DNA of 64,000 bases from Ophioceras dolichostomum (lineage: Eukaryota; Ascomycota; Sordariomycetes; Magnaporthales; Ophioceraceae). Below the pieces are notes generated by a model, which searched no databases, was not told where the DNA came from, and worked only from the letters and a program-made list of their open reading frames with translations. The first letter of the stretch is position 1, and each line of letters begins with the position of its first letter. The translations under genes were made by a program, and so were the position numbers. The stretch lies in contig PYST01000052.1 in NCBI GenBank assembly GCA_003049485.1, forward strand, positions 62,001 to 126,000, given 5' to 3'. Shown here piece by piece: positions 12,901-24,007 of the stretch.

Positions 12901-15550
12901 GGTATGTACTTCCCTGGAACAGCCCGCTTAGACAAACAACGGCTGATCGCGTGAGTGATATCTTCCGGTTGGCGGGAGCTGAGGGTGATCGAAGCCAGAC
13001 ACCTGCAGGTCCAGGAGCATTTGTGCAACGCGGCCGTCGACAAGAAAAAAAGCCACAGAGCCGGCGTGTGAGCCCAAAACCCCCCGGTTGAGGGGCTGGA
13101 GCGCTTCAGCTGCAGACCAGCATTTCGACAACTACAACCAGAAGCTCAAGGCCCGCCGCCGCTGAGCCGACCATAATCCAGACTCACGATGGTCAGGTTG
13201 GGTTGAACGTAGTCCAGAGCGTTCCCTCAGTTTACCGTCTTCCGGTATTTTCCCGTGCAGCTAGTTTGGGCTGCTATCTGAAGACGAACAACTTTGACCG
13301 GCGGTTCACAGCAAGGGCCGACTAGGCCCAGGGTCGGCCTCATCAACGTTCGTCTCTTCGGCTTCGTCGACTGGACAAGCTTTCACAGGCTCCCCCAAGG
13401 CGCGGCGATCAACTCTTTGTTTGATCGTGGTCTATCGTGAAGAGAGTTGATTTTCAGGGCGAGCCATTGAAGACCCGTGGCTATTTGAGCGACCACCTCC
13501 ATTGACGCAGAGAGAGGGCTGTGAAGCGTCAGACGCCGAGGATGCAACTTTGGGTAGCCAACGTGAGTTTCCCACCGCAGGGTTCGCTTTGTTACCTCGG
13601 CGGCCGCAGAAAACATCCCTCCATTCAGCAGACGAACCAAAAGCCGTCGCCCACCACTCGGGCCCGGGCGCGAGCTCGCCACTAGCCTGCATTTTTGGGG
13701 GCATTTTCCACATTCCTGATCAGGAGACAAGCGAGTAAGTGAAGGCTGTAATGGCAGTCAAAGTTGAGCGGAGGCAGGCAAATTATTCGGCCGCAACTAA
13801 TATGGTCAAGTCCCTCCCTTTCTTTGGAATTCATCCAATGTTTTCGAAAGAGTGTGTGGTCCACTGACAATGCAGCAGCTAGTGAATGGCTGAGAAATTT
13901 GTCTCAATGAGATCGATCAGCTGCTGCCAGCCTGCCTAAGACCTGATGTTTCTCAACCCCAAGCAGCAGGACAAAGCCCGGGGCCTTCGAGAGGCACGCC
14001 GGTAGCAATCTCTCAAAATCTGGGCTTTCCAAATCAACCACTACGCTTGCATGCTCCCTCGTCGTTCGCTTTGGCGGCGAGATGTCACATGGACTCGGGA
14101 CGACGGAAGTTGTGCGGGCGGATCACCTCCTGGCACCGAGTGCTGAGTTGGTGCTTTGTGAGATAATGGAAGAACACTCGAGCTGACACGGCGCCCTCCC
14201 AGCATCCCACCGAAAGAATTGTGATGAAGGTCCCGACGGATCCCTCTCGTCCAACTCAAGTCGGAACTATTCCTGCCAGCTCCAAGGCTCGATCACTCAG
14301 TATATACCGATCGAGAATGTCCGAAGTAACGACGGATTAAGCGATTTCGCACGGCCGCCACAGCCCTGACGGCGTAACCCTACTGGCCCCCAAGCAGCGG
14401 GACCAAATGCGGGCACGTGAGGCGTTCGAGAAGTGCGCCACACATCGTCTCGGTCTAGTACGTATAGTTGCTGGCGATCAGAATGCTTGCACCTACCCTA
14501 ATACTTGGTTCCAGTTACCCTAGAAGCCCTTGTCCCATTGTACTTACTGGGTAAATCCCAGCTCCGAGATAGGTCAGGGGGCTAGCGCACCGCATACAGC
14601 CCTCCATCTCTCCATCGACTCACGGTCAGCGGATGACTCCCTAGGACAACGAGGCTAGCGTCCATTAGTCAGATCCGGCCAGGGAATCTAATATTATTTT
14701 CAGCGAGTGTGCTGATGGCCAGTTTTCCTACTGGGGCACTATGGACACCAAGGATATGTGAGACCTGCTTATGTTCAGTCGAGGTGGATGCCTTTGGGGG
14801 CACCAGCGGACTGGCGGTAGCTTCTCTACTTATATCTCGACGGATTCTCCCTTCCCATTGGCGGCGAGGCCCACTGCAACTATACCTGCGGGTAGAACGC
14901 ATGTAGGTCCATCGTGCGTCAGGATCACATTCCGCGGCCCAGGCTCTCCAATGTAGACGGCCCTCCAGTGGTGAGCGGCTGGGCGACGGAGTCCTGGTAA
15001 GACTCCCAAGCCCGCGCCTCCCGTCAACCAGAGCCTGGCAAAGACGACCGACGGCTAACGTCTACAATATAACCGCAACCGGACTGGTTCGACAAAGCGA
15101 AACAGAAACTTGCCTGTTACTGGTGCAGTCCCCGGTACGCCTGGCAACGCGTTCTCATGGTGCTTGCTGCCGCACACGCGTGCGTGCGAGCTCGACATTT
15201 TTGGTAAGTGTCTACACACCCCCTGTACTGAGTTTAAGGAAAGGCCACCAGAGAAAGTCAGCTAACAACCAGGCGCGACAGGATGATGGGACTGGACAAT
15301 GCTCATCTACATCCACAACAAGCCAGTCCAGCTTAAGTTATTCTCTCCACCAGCCGCTTAACTCACCAGTACTAGCCAACTCTCAAAAATCGCACTACTC
15401 GCCTCCGAGGAGCCCCTCTCGCCACCCAGTTGCGGTTTAACGGCAGCCGCAGCTCGGAATCGGTGGCCTGCACCTGGGCGCGTTTTGACTCGAGTGGGTG
15501 CTTCTGCCTTTCCGGGCTGCCGGTGCTTCGTGCCCCGGGTGGTTAACCCG

Positions 15551-15598
15551 CAGATCGAATATCTTACGGGATGCAGACCGATGTGCTGCACGACGGGG
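15551..15598 (+). repeat. Diverged direct repeat, copy 1
   Basis: This 48-bp segment begins CAGATCGAATATCT and ends GGGG. It matches copy 2 at 15760-15807 at about 40 of 48 positions without gaps. Six of the eight differences are transitions. Confidence 0.6.
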
Positions 15599-15759
15599 CA
15601 GCGAGGTTGGAAGACGGGGGGAGCCTCTGGGCGGCAACTCTTCTGAGAAGGGGAAGATGCTGAACTCGGGGCTGGTTGGTTGTTGACCGCGCCGGACAGC
15701 CGAAGCCTGCCAGAAGCATCAGACGCCAGGTGTCTTTTTTATGTGCGGCCCCGTCCGCC

Positions 15760-15807
15760 CAGATCGAATATCTCACCGAATGCAGACCATTGTGCTACGC
15801 GATGGGG
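15760..15807 (+). repeat. Diverged direct repeat, copy 2
   Basis: Second copy of the 48-bp segment at 15551-15598, in the same orientation about 160 bp downstream. It shares CAGATCGAATATCT and ATGCAGACC exactly. Confidence 0.6.
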
Positions 15808-16295
15808 AATGCCATCCGCCTACTCAAAACATGGGTTAGCCCGGAGAAGCGGTGCGCAGGCTCGTTACGCCTGAAGCTTGCGCGCCCTCTCAGGGTATCA
15901 CGCCCCCCAAAGCGTCGATACCTTGAAGCTTGGGCGTGAGGCTTCTCTACCCCTCTCGGCGACGTTCGTCGTCGACGCCGCCCGGTTGGTTTAGGCCCGA
16001 TTGGGCTACGGCTCAGAACACGCCGAAACCAAGGTGTCGCTGGTGGCTGCCACCGGTTGGTTCGCTACGCGGCTATCAGTTGGACATCGGACGGCTGGTG
16101 ACATGGATCCTGCACGCAAGCGACTCGTTAGTACTATATGGCTGATAGTGTGCTTGGTCGTTATATAAAACACATCTCCTAAGCGTTCGTCCATCTAGGA
16201 ACTAGATAGCTGCTATAAGATCACTTATGCCCGACAGAAAGCACAAAATTGTCTCGGGATGTCCACCTAAGCGAGATGCCCGATGAAAATCTCGT

Positions 16296-16314
16296 CACAC
16301 ACACACACACACAC
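16296..16314. repeat. CA dinucleotide microsatellite
   Basis: An uninterrupted (CA)n tract of nine and a half units. Confidence 0.9.
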
Positions 16315-16459
16315 GCTCTATCCTGTTCATCCTTTTCACTTCATTCCTTTTACTTGAGTGATTCAAGTCTCTCTCGTATACCTGTTGGACTTCATTAGTC
16401 ACCCGACTTTCCTATCCGACCAGACGACCACTCAGCCTTAGCACACAGGCCTCTCGAAC

Positions 16460-16706
16460 TCATCCCCCCACCTGGTAGGTAGTGGGGAGACAAGAGCACG
16501 CCGAGCTGTCGCGGGAGATGATATTGGTAGTATAGGCCGCGGCGGCGTAGTCGGGCACGACAGCCAAATCCGCGATAAACGTCTTGGTGAACTCGCCGCA
16601 GAGCGCCTGGCTCTCCTCCAGCCCCCCGGTATGCTGGAGGCTCGCATAGTGCGCAGGCAGTTGTCGGCGTTGCACGTTTGGGTTTGCACTTCTCTTTCCT
16701 GGCCAT
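16460..16706 (-). pseudogene. Relic of small Cys-rich secreted protein
   Basis: The minus strand from the ATG at 16706 reads, across two frames, TCNADNCLRTMRASSIPGG and then ALCGEFTKTFIADLAVVPDY, ending ISRDSSACSCLPTTYQ. The pattern CNADNCLR...LC..FT......P.YA......SSACSCLP is a common module near the N-terminus of secreted fungal proteins (family knowledge). The two halves sit in different frames, with the shift at or near the run of six C on the plus strand (about 16626-16631), so the copy is broken. No signal peptide follows the ATG, where functional relatives normally have one. A clean TATA element lies upstream at 17037-17046. An unrecognised intron is the alternative to a frameshift. 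Confidence 0.45.
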
Positions 16707-18004
16707 CTTCACGAGTTGTCTGTTTGTGCAGCTCAAACAAAAGGAGAGGGAACTAGTCGATGTTCAGTAGTTCGACAGGCGAGTACTCGTGTGGCCCCGA
16801 GAGATCCTTAGCGACCTGGCTGCACTGGGGAGGATCAGGGGTACGGCGGCGCTGGGGAGGTTTGGGGTTGATGATTGAGATCAATTTGGCGTATCGGATC
16901 TTGTCGTATGTTGTGCTCAGGACGAGGAAGTAGCGACAGACGGATAGACGGACGGACAGGTAGGGCCTTTGAGAGGTAGACGCGAGAGACGACGCACCTC
17001 CCTACTACGTAGGGACGGAAGTGTGTACGATGCCAACTATTTATAGATGGGGAGGAGAGTAGAATGAATAATGACCGACGCGGCCATGGCCAATCACCAA
17101 CGCAAGACATTACTGTCGCCATCATTATCACTGATACAAGCGGGCAGGTACTCCGTATGGAGGAGAAAGTCGCGGAGTGGCACGGTGGAGGCCTATGCCA
17201 CAACTTCGGTTTTATTTCCGGGAGGGTGGGACGTCATCAGGCGGCCCGAGCCGTTGTCCGTTCACTTTCACCGAAGCGAGTTGGACACGGGGGTTTTGAC
17301 CTCGATAGTTGTCGCCCTGAGACGACTAACGCATATGATTGAGACTTCCACGAGTTTAGGTCGTCCTGTTCGGTTACGCACCGGAAGTCGTCATCAATAT
17401 AGGTGCCAAATGCCAAATAGCCAGGCATCGGTCAAAATGCAGGGACATCAATTTGATGAAAGGTGATCCCGAATCACACCTTCCAGGTTCAGGGGACAAG
17501 TGGATTGTGGCCGAGGCTGTCGTGGATACGAAGTGCTGCACGACCCGGCCCTACCAGAAGCGGGGGTTAACCAAAAAAGCGTTCGCGATTGTCTCTGCGA
17601 TGTGTGCTTGGCTAGGCTGGGATTCCACTGGCAATGCAGGGGCAGATAGAAAATGGGCGGGAGAATCGAGCGAAACAGGAGGGGGAGTGCCAAATGTCAA
17701 GTCCAGCCTACGCCATAGTTCTATCATCGGCGACTTAGCACAGAGGCAGTACAGAGTAAGAAAAGAGGACCTTGGCGCAACCGACGGGACCTTACCTCAT
17801 CAATCGGCCTATCCACAGACGCAACGGCGCGGGGTGTGACCTGGCAGCATTTAAAGGTGTGATCTTGCTAGCTGACAGGAGGATGGTGGGTGTGGTGACC
17901 GCTGTGGGGCCACTCTAGGAACCCGCCCTCCCGAGGTCTCCGCCGCCAGGGCCAGATCCAGTGGTTCGTTCCCAGCTCAATTGCCGTCGGAGGCTTACAT
18001 CAAA
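16707..18004. other. Intergenic, no supported gene
   Basis: This is the upstream side of the Cys-rich relic (minus) and of the alkaline phosphatase relic (plus). It contains a TATA-like element on the minus strand at 17037-17046. No coding sequence is supported. Confidence 0.4.
17037..17046 (-). promoter_or_regulatory. TATA-like element
   Basis: The minus strand reads CTATAAATAG, a strong TATA match. It lies about 330 bp upstream of the ATG of the Cys-rich relic, with a pyrimidine-rich stretch between. It could be the surviving promoter of that relic. The distance is rather long. Confidence 0.35.
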
Positions 18005-19824
18005 ATGTCGTCAAGGTGTGCCAGTGCCAGCCTTGCCTTCACCACGGCCGGCGCCCTCGTCGACGCCTTCGCGGTTAAGAACTTCATCCAGATCGTGCTC
18101 AATTGGTTCGGCCCGACCTTGCAGGCCTGCCAGGGACTATGTATGCCTACTCAACAACGGCGAGAACACGGAGAAGGCCGTGTCCTCCCCGCTACCGACT
18201 GACAAACTGGTAAGCTTTTGCACTTGCGGGGAACAGGAAGGGCAGAGACGGCAGAGACGGCCCTGTCACGAGAGGACTTGATGATCCAGAAGGAAAGCTG
18301 ACGAGTAGCTTTGTTTGTTGGAAGGTTCTCGGCACCATTCGCCCATATCAAGCAGCAACCTGGTCACCGATTCCGCCGCCGCGGCGACTGCCTATGCGTG
18401 TGGCGTTAAGACGTACGAGAACAGTGAGCGGCCCCAAGTCCCAGCCTTCCGTGCTCGGACCAAATTGCCAACAAGCTCGGGGAGGGATCCTCCGTTCGCT
18501 TCAGTGATGGTTGCATCAAAAAGTGCTGAGGATGAGGTTTCATTGGCGATTGATGGGGATGACGATGGACAGCCCGTCGGCTCCCTTCTCGAGGCGGCAT
18601 ACCTTGCAGGCATGAAGACTGATCTGGTCAGAGCCACTACCATCAACTACGCGACTCCTGCGTGTAGGTATCGCCTGACCCTCAATTATATCGCGCCAAA
18701 GGCCCCGCCTTCGAGGAGAAAAGCTGTGCCGACTGACGCACCGTTGATACATGCGCTGCCTACCAGGCGACGCCGCCCATGTCGCCAACCGCAACTCATA
18801 TGCCAAGAATGCGGAGTATGAGGCATGAGATCGGATACAGCCATCTGTCCGGACACATAGCCAATGTGCTACTCGGCGGCGACCTTCGAAGCGCTCGAGA
18901 AGGGCAACGGGACCGTGGGGCCCCCCATGACCGGTCTCTTCAACGATGGTAGGTGCAGAGCACCATTACACTTGCCATGGTGCGATGAGAGGAGACGGTT
19001 AGGGAAGCAAGGACAGAAGGACGAAGAGAGAAAAGGGGAGAATGACTATGCGACCAGCTGTTGACAAACGGTTAACGAAAAGACCAAATATGTACGAGAT
19101 CGACCGCTCGCGGACACCCGAGGAGGAGCCCTCCCTGCTCGGGGTGGTCGAGGCGGCGCTCAGCGCGCTCCACCGCGCTCCGGCCGACCAGGAGAACGGC
19201 TTCTTCCTGATGATTGAGGCCTGTGCATCGACTACGCCAGCTACTCCAACGGCCCGGCCGCCCACCTTGCGAGATCCTCATGTACAACGAGGTCATGGAC
19301 TAGGTGCGTGCCTGGATCGACGCCCACCCGGACACGCTGATGCTGTCGGCCGCGGACCTCGAGACCGGCGGGCCGGACGCTCGACGGCGGCAGCTACAAC
19401 CCGTTGGCCTAGAAGAAGCCGCGCCCACTGAGAGGCTGACGAGCCTATACGCTGACTTCGAGGGGACCAACGCGAAGAGCGCCTAGGGTCTCCGGCGTCC
19501 TGCCCGTGTGCGGGCTTGACGACGCTACAACCGCAAAGGTCGACTCGCCGCTCGCGGCCAGCGGCCTCGGATCCGCTACGGGCCACCTGCTGGCGGCCCG
19601 CGCGGGCGGGCATGGCCTGGTGCACGGGCGGACACACCGCCTGCGACGTGGTGCTGTACGACTACGGCGCAGGCTGTGCTGTCGATGAGCTCAACAAGAC
19701 CCAGATGGCCGGGAACTGGGATAACACCGAGCTGCCTCTGCATATAGAGAAGGTGCTGGGGCTGTCCCTTGCTGAGACCACCCGTGCGCTCCGCGTCAAC
19801 GTCACCAGCTGGGTCGGCAAGTGA
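18005..19824 (+). pseudogene. Alkaline phosphatase pseudogene
   Basis: Fragments of a PhoA-type alkaline phosphatase follow in order. They are KNFIQIVLNWFGP (metal-site region), PARDYVCLLNNGENTEKAVS, SSSNLVTDSAAAATAYACG with the nucleophile Ser, GSLLEAAYLAGMKTDLVRAT, FEALEKGNGTVGPPMTGLFN, EPSLLGVVEAALSALHRAP..ENGFFLMIEA, RAWIDAHPDTLMLSAADLET and TGGHTACDVVLYDYG. They occupy different frames. In-frame TAG codons occur at 19311-19313, 19410-19412 and 19484-19486. About 60 residues expected between IANVLLGG and the FEALEKG block are missing. The usual Asp-Gly metal-binding pair before FGP reads Asn-Trp. GT..AG gaps remain near 18210-18325 and 18948-19083, so this is a decayed genomic copy, not a processed one. 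The identity is firm and the gene is non-functional. Confidence 0.8.
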
Positions 19825-22800
19825 GAGAGGAAGACAAGGAAGATGCACGAGGACATCAGACTTCAGAGCCGACCGATCCGGTCCATCGACGCCGATCACT
19901 TGCATATCGTATCGTATCCCGCATTCTGCCCGAGGCGCATTAATAAGCAAAGCGCGCGGGTGAGAAGGCCGAAATAGGTCTGGACCACACGGCCGGTGTC
20001 TAGCTTGGCTGGCTGGTAGGCCGGAAGGTGAGGCCGACGGGCGACCTCTCAATGTTCCTAGTCCTTGTGCCGCCGGGAGAGATGATGTACGTCACAGTAA
20101 TCGAGGGAATGACGTGCCGTGGACAAGAAAGCGAGCAAGGCCTACCGTAGCTCTAATTCTCTTCTCGAAATCCGAGCGAGCTCGATGCTCAGAGGTTGTC
20201 GTGATGTCTGTACCTTGTAAGGGTCCGTGTGCCGATTACCAGTGGTGGAGGTTTTCCAAGCGACAAGCGACTGGGCGGCTCTGGCGGGTTATTAGTGAGT
20301 TACTGGCTTGAGAATTGGGGCTAGGGCCAAGAAAGCTCTCTCAGGACCCGAGAGACCCTAGAAAGAGCCAAAAGGGGGGCTGACCGTCGGCCCGACCAGC
20401 GACGAGCGAACCAGCGAGCCAGCGAGCTACCGTTTGGTCCCGTTGGCTCTTACCCCGCTGTTTGTTTGTGTCCCCTTTCTTCTCCCTTGTTTCCAGGGGT
20501 TGGCACGCATCCTATCTCTGTGATCTAAGGGCTGGGCAACGGTGCGCGACGTGTCTAGGGTCACCATGCCATGACGCGATGTGGGTGGAGGGAGATAGGG
20601 CACTGAAGGGTGAAGGGCGGGTAAAACTGGAAAGAACTGGGGACTAGGTCGGCTGCACGCTGTACGGCACTCTCCGTCTCCATCGTCCACCCTGAACCCC
20701 GAAAGAGCCGATGGTTTTCGAGGATTCCTCTTTGCTGAACTGGAGCCGTTCGACACTCGTCGATTGTGGGGGGAAAGTGAGCGAGTGATGTGAGTGTGCG
20801 ATGAGAGAAGAGGAGATAGGAACATGAATGCCCGGGGCGTTTTGGATAGAGAGAAGTACAATGCATGGTACGGCATGACCTAACTGTTCTGTAATCTTTA
20901 TCGGGCTTTCGGAGGAGGAGTCGCGATGCGATAACGCAAGTCGCGTCGCCCGAGGGTCGATATCAAATGGGGGATCCGCATTTCAAGGGGGAAGGATTGG
21001 ACAGTCCCAAAAAAGAGATGTGGATTTCATGTGAAGTGGGTTAGATTGATGGGGACCCGTGATGATGATGGATGCGCACGTGTGACTGACCGCCAACAGC
21101 GACCACGGCGGCATCTCCTACGTTTCATCTTTGTGCTCCATCGGTGACGGGAGTCCGAGTTTTGTGCTGCCGTTGGCACTCAATAGTGGTGGTGGAGGTG
21201 CTGCCATGCCTGGTCGATCGATCCCGGCTGGTAAATCAGGCTTTTCTGTTCTTGTTTGCCGTCGCGTGAGGCGGTGTCAATCGGTTCGAGGGGCAAAAGA
21301 ACGATCCATCCCCTGGCGATGAGATGTCATCTTTGCATGCATGATGACGGCACCGGGAGTGCAAGAAACGCTCCAGGGAAATCCTCCAAGATTTCCAAGA
21401 CTGGAGCTCTCATATGATCTGCCTGTGCCTGCCTGGTTCGTGTGCCGCCTTCCTTCAGGTTCCTTACGCCGCCGCCTCGGCCGGTCGTCGGTTACGGCAA
21501 GCCTCGCAGAAACGATCCAGCGATCTATGATGTATCTCGGAACGGGATGGTATTTGCTGTCTGGTTTCGAATTAAGCTTACTGCATCGACCGACAGTGCA
21601 GGCTGACCGGATCGCCCCATCGAAAAAAAAAATCTCACATGCAACAGCCTAATAACTAAAGTACCTACCTACCTACTAGGGAAGTAGGCAGATCGAAGCG
21701 TGATGTTAGTGACGAGTTGAGGAATGAAAGGTGTGGGAGAAAGCACGTGGTGTGGCGTTGTCGCTGTGGTGCGATAGTGTGGTGTTGGCCCAAGGTTTGT
21801 CGCAGTGTTGGCGGCGGGCGGGCATCCTGTGTTGGTCAGGCAGTCAGTTATCATGGACTAAAATACCGCAACCTAACTCCAAGACCAACCGAGTCTGCCT
21901 TGATTCGTGCGTCCTCAGAGGCCAGAGACAGTGGGTTACGATTCTGCACTTCCAATTCGAGCCTCGAGCCTTATGCGTTCTTGCGTTCTCACGGTTCTGA
22001 TTCGCCACTCCATCTCACTCCTCTCACTCCACGCATGCGCCACTCCCCCTTCCTCTGTGCATGCCGAAGCGGCTGAAGCTGCGGCTGCTGCCGCCAGCCC
22101 GCCACTTGAAGGGTCTAGTCTGTGCTGCCTGCCTGTTTGCTGTGCTGTTCGTCTGTTTGGGTGCTGTGCTGTTGGCATGATGATGAAGAGAATTGGGACG
22201 AGACGAAGGCTGACGGGAGAAACGGGAGAAGCGGCGGGAGGAGCGGGAGAAAAGGTTGTTTGTACGAACAAAACGGTCCTTGGTATCGCATGCCGGACGC
22301 CGAAAGAAAGGGATCAATGACGATGGGTGACGATGCGGAGAACCGATCGACGGTCAAACGAAGACAGAAAGGAAGGAGACAAGAGAAGGGGCAAGACAAA
22401 TCCGCCACGGCAAGACGCGGCGTGGAACCAATGGGGAAAGTGCAGAAGGGAGAAGGATATTTCCCCGCAATTCCCATCCCTACCAATCGGGCCAGAAGCT
22501 CTCTGGCTCTTTCAATCTTATCCTGGCCAGCCGTTGACGAGATGTACCTATTTTCAATTTTGACACCTCGAAGATAGAAGTCTTTTGGCCTTTTGGCCTG
22601 CGAGCCCTCACGCATTATTTGATTCTGTCGCATTTTCATTGAAATTGCGATCCCCACTTGGAAAAGAAGGGCCCGCAGCCTGCGGAGTCAACGGATCAAA
22701 GTCCGCCGGCTTCAAACAACTGAAGACCGACGAGTTGGGTTTCGCTAGCCGTCGAAGATATCTAGAAGAACTTCTCAACTTCTCGACTGGAAAGGCAAAT

Positions 22801-23449
22801 AAATGGACGGGGCCAAAAAGCGGTTTGGGAGGTGATCATTTGCTGTGTGAGCATGCGCGATGCACTGGTGCAGATCTCAGGGGGACCTAACAAATAAAGG
22901 TACATTAAAAAAAAAAAAGCGGCGACCGAAAAGAGCGCCCATGTGGTCAAGTTTTTCTATGTGCTGTGCTCGCTGTGGTGGCACTGGCCGGTGCACCGAG
23001 AACCCAACAGGAACCGATCCCACAGGCATGGCTTCCAGCGCCCAATGAGACTGCGCCTTGCTGTCTGGGGGTCCCTGTGGCACGCTGGCAGCGGCACATC
23101 GGGCGGGCTGGAGGGTAGTTTCGCCGGCCAGAACTTCGCAAGGTTCCAATGTTCCAATGGGGGATGGAGGTGCATGCGGTCCTACAAAAGTCCACAATAA
23201 TCCATAGCTCGCTCCTCCACCATCAATTTTCCCCCCAAAAAGCCCAGAGCCCGTGCCCCTGGTTCGCCAGTTTCCTCATCAACCTGTCCTCAAACCCGCG
23301 TCGAACAAAAAGAAAGAAGAAAAAATTATTCGTCACCAACTCATCATCGATGCATATATCGAGAACCCTATGAGGTATTGACTTCCTAGCAAAAGGAGCT
23401 ACCAACTCCCCTCCCGAAAGACATCGAGCGTGGCCAACCCGGCCTCCCA
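19825..23449. other. Long intergenic region, no supported gene
   Basis: About 3.6 kb with only short, mutually overlapping frames. A TACCTACCTACCTAC run lies at 21661-21676 and a 12-13-nt A run near 22907-22918. The last 250 bases are presumably the leader of the small membrane-protein gene. Confidence 0.45.
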
Positions 23450-24007
23450 ATGTTCTTTTCCAGTCCCCTCAAGCCCAAATCTCCGACGAGTCCGCCCACG
23501 ACGAGCAGCAGCTCACGAAGTAGCAGCAAGCACCGGCGCCCAAGAGGAGGACGCGACAAGGAAGGGGCCGCGCTCTCCCTTCTCCTGATCCCCCGCTCCG
23601 TCCTGCGCTTCGTGACGCTGCCGTTCCGCCGACCGACCCCGACGTCAATGTCGAGCAAGTCCCTCCTCCCGAGCTACCAAGACCAAGCCGTGGGCGGCTT
23701 CGGAAGCGCACGTCACTTTCCTCGACATCCACATCACCACCAGTCGCCGTCGCGCCGGAGGAAAGGCCGGTGCGTGCCCAGTCGGACAACGATCGTCCTG
23801 CTCATTCTCCTCATCGTTTTCATATTATACATGACCGGATGCCTACATCTATACACGCGCATCTCCCTCAAGAAGGACAATGGTCGAATACACCTGCAGA
23901 CAACGACCTACAACTTCAGGTTCTCGAGGGGGCCCATAGATTTCACTTTGGGCACCTTCCGGAGGAAAGATTGGGTTGAGATCAACGTGCCTCCGCCACC
24001 AGAATAA
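23450..24007 (+). CDS. Small single-pass membrane protein, unknown function
   Basis: A single-exon frame of 185 residues. I do not recognise the family. Residues 1-110 are Ser/Pro/Arg-rich and probably disordered. A single strong hydrophobic segment (TTIVLLILLIVFILYMTGCL) follows a basic stretch (SRRRKGRCVPSR). A well-ordered C-terminal tail comes next (KDNGRIHLQTTTYNFRFSRG, PIDFTLGTFRRKDWVEINV), ending PPPPE. The basic residues before the membrane segment suggest an N-in, C-out orientation by the positive-inside rule. The C-terminal part has the beta-like alternation of a small folded domain, which argues that the gene is real. The start could lie further upstream through an intron. Confidence 0.55.
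   Translation: MFFSSPLKPKSPTSPPTTSSSSRSSSKHRRPRGGRDKEGAALSLLLIPRSVLRFVTLPFRRPTPTSMSSKSLLPSYQDQAVGGFGSARHFPRHPHHHQSPSRRRKGRCVPSRTTIVLLILLIVFILYMTGCLHLYTRISLKKDNGRIHLQTTTYNFRFSRGPIDFTLGTFRRKDWVEINVPPPPE

Larger units (their letters stand above)
9567..16459. other. Gene-poor degenerate region
   Basis: About 6.9 kb without any gene I can support. Open frames are short, overlap on both strands and carry no domain motif. The stretch holds an 18-bp tandem repeat (9842-9913), a pair of diverged 48-bp direct repeats (15551 and 15760) and a CA microsatellite (16296-16314). At 12779-12901 a plus-strand frame runs from ATG to a good GTATGT donor, but I found no matching downstream exon. It may be a gene remnant. 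Confidence 0.45.
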
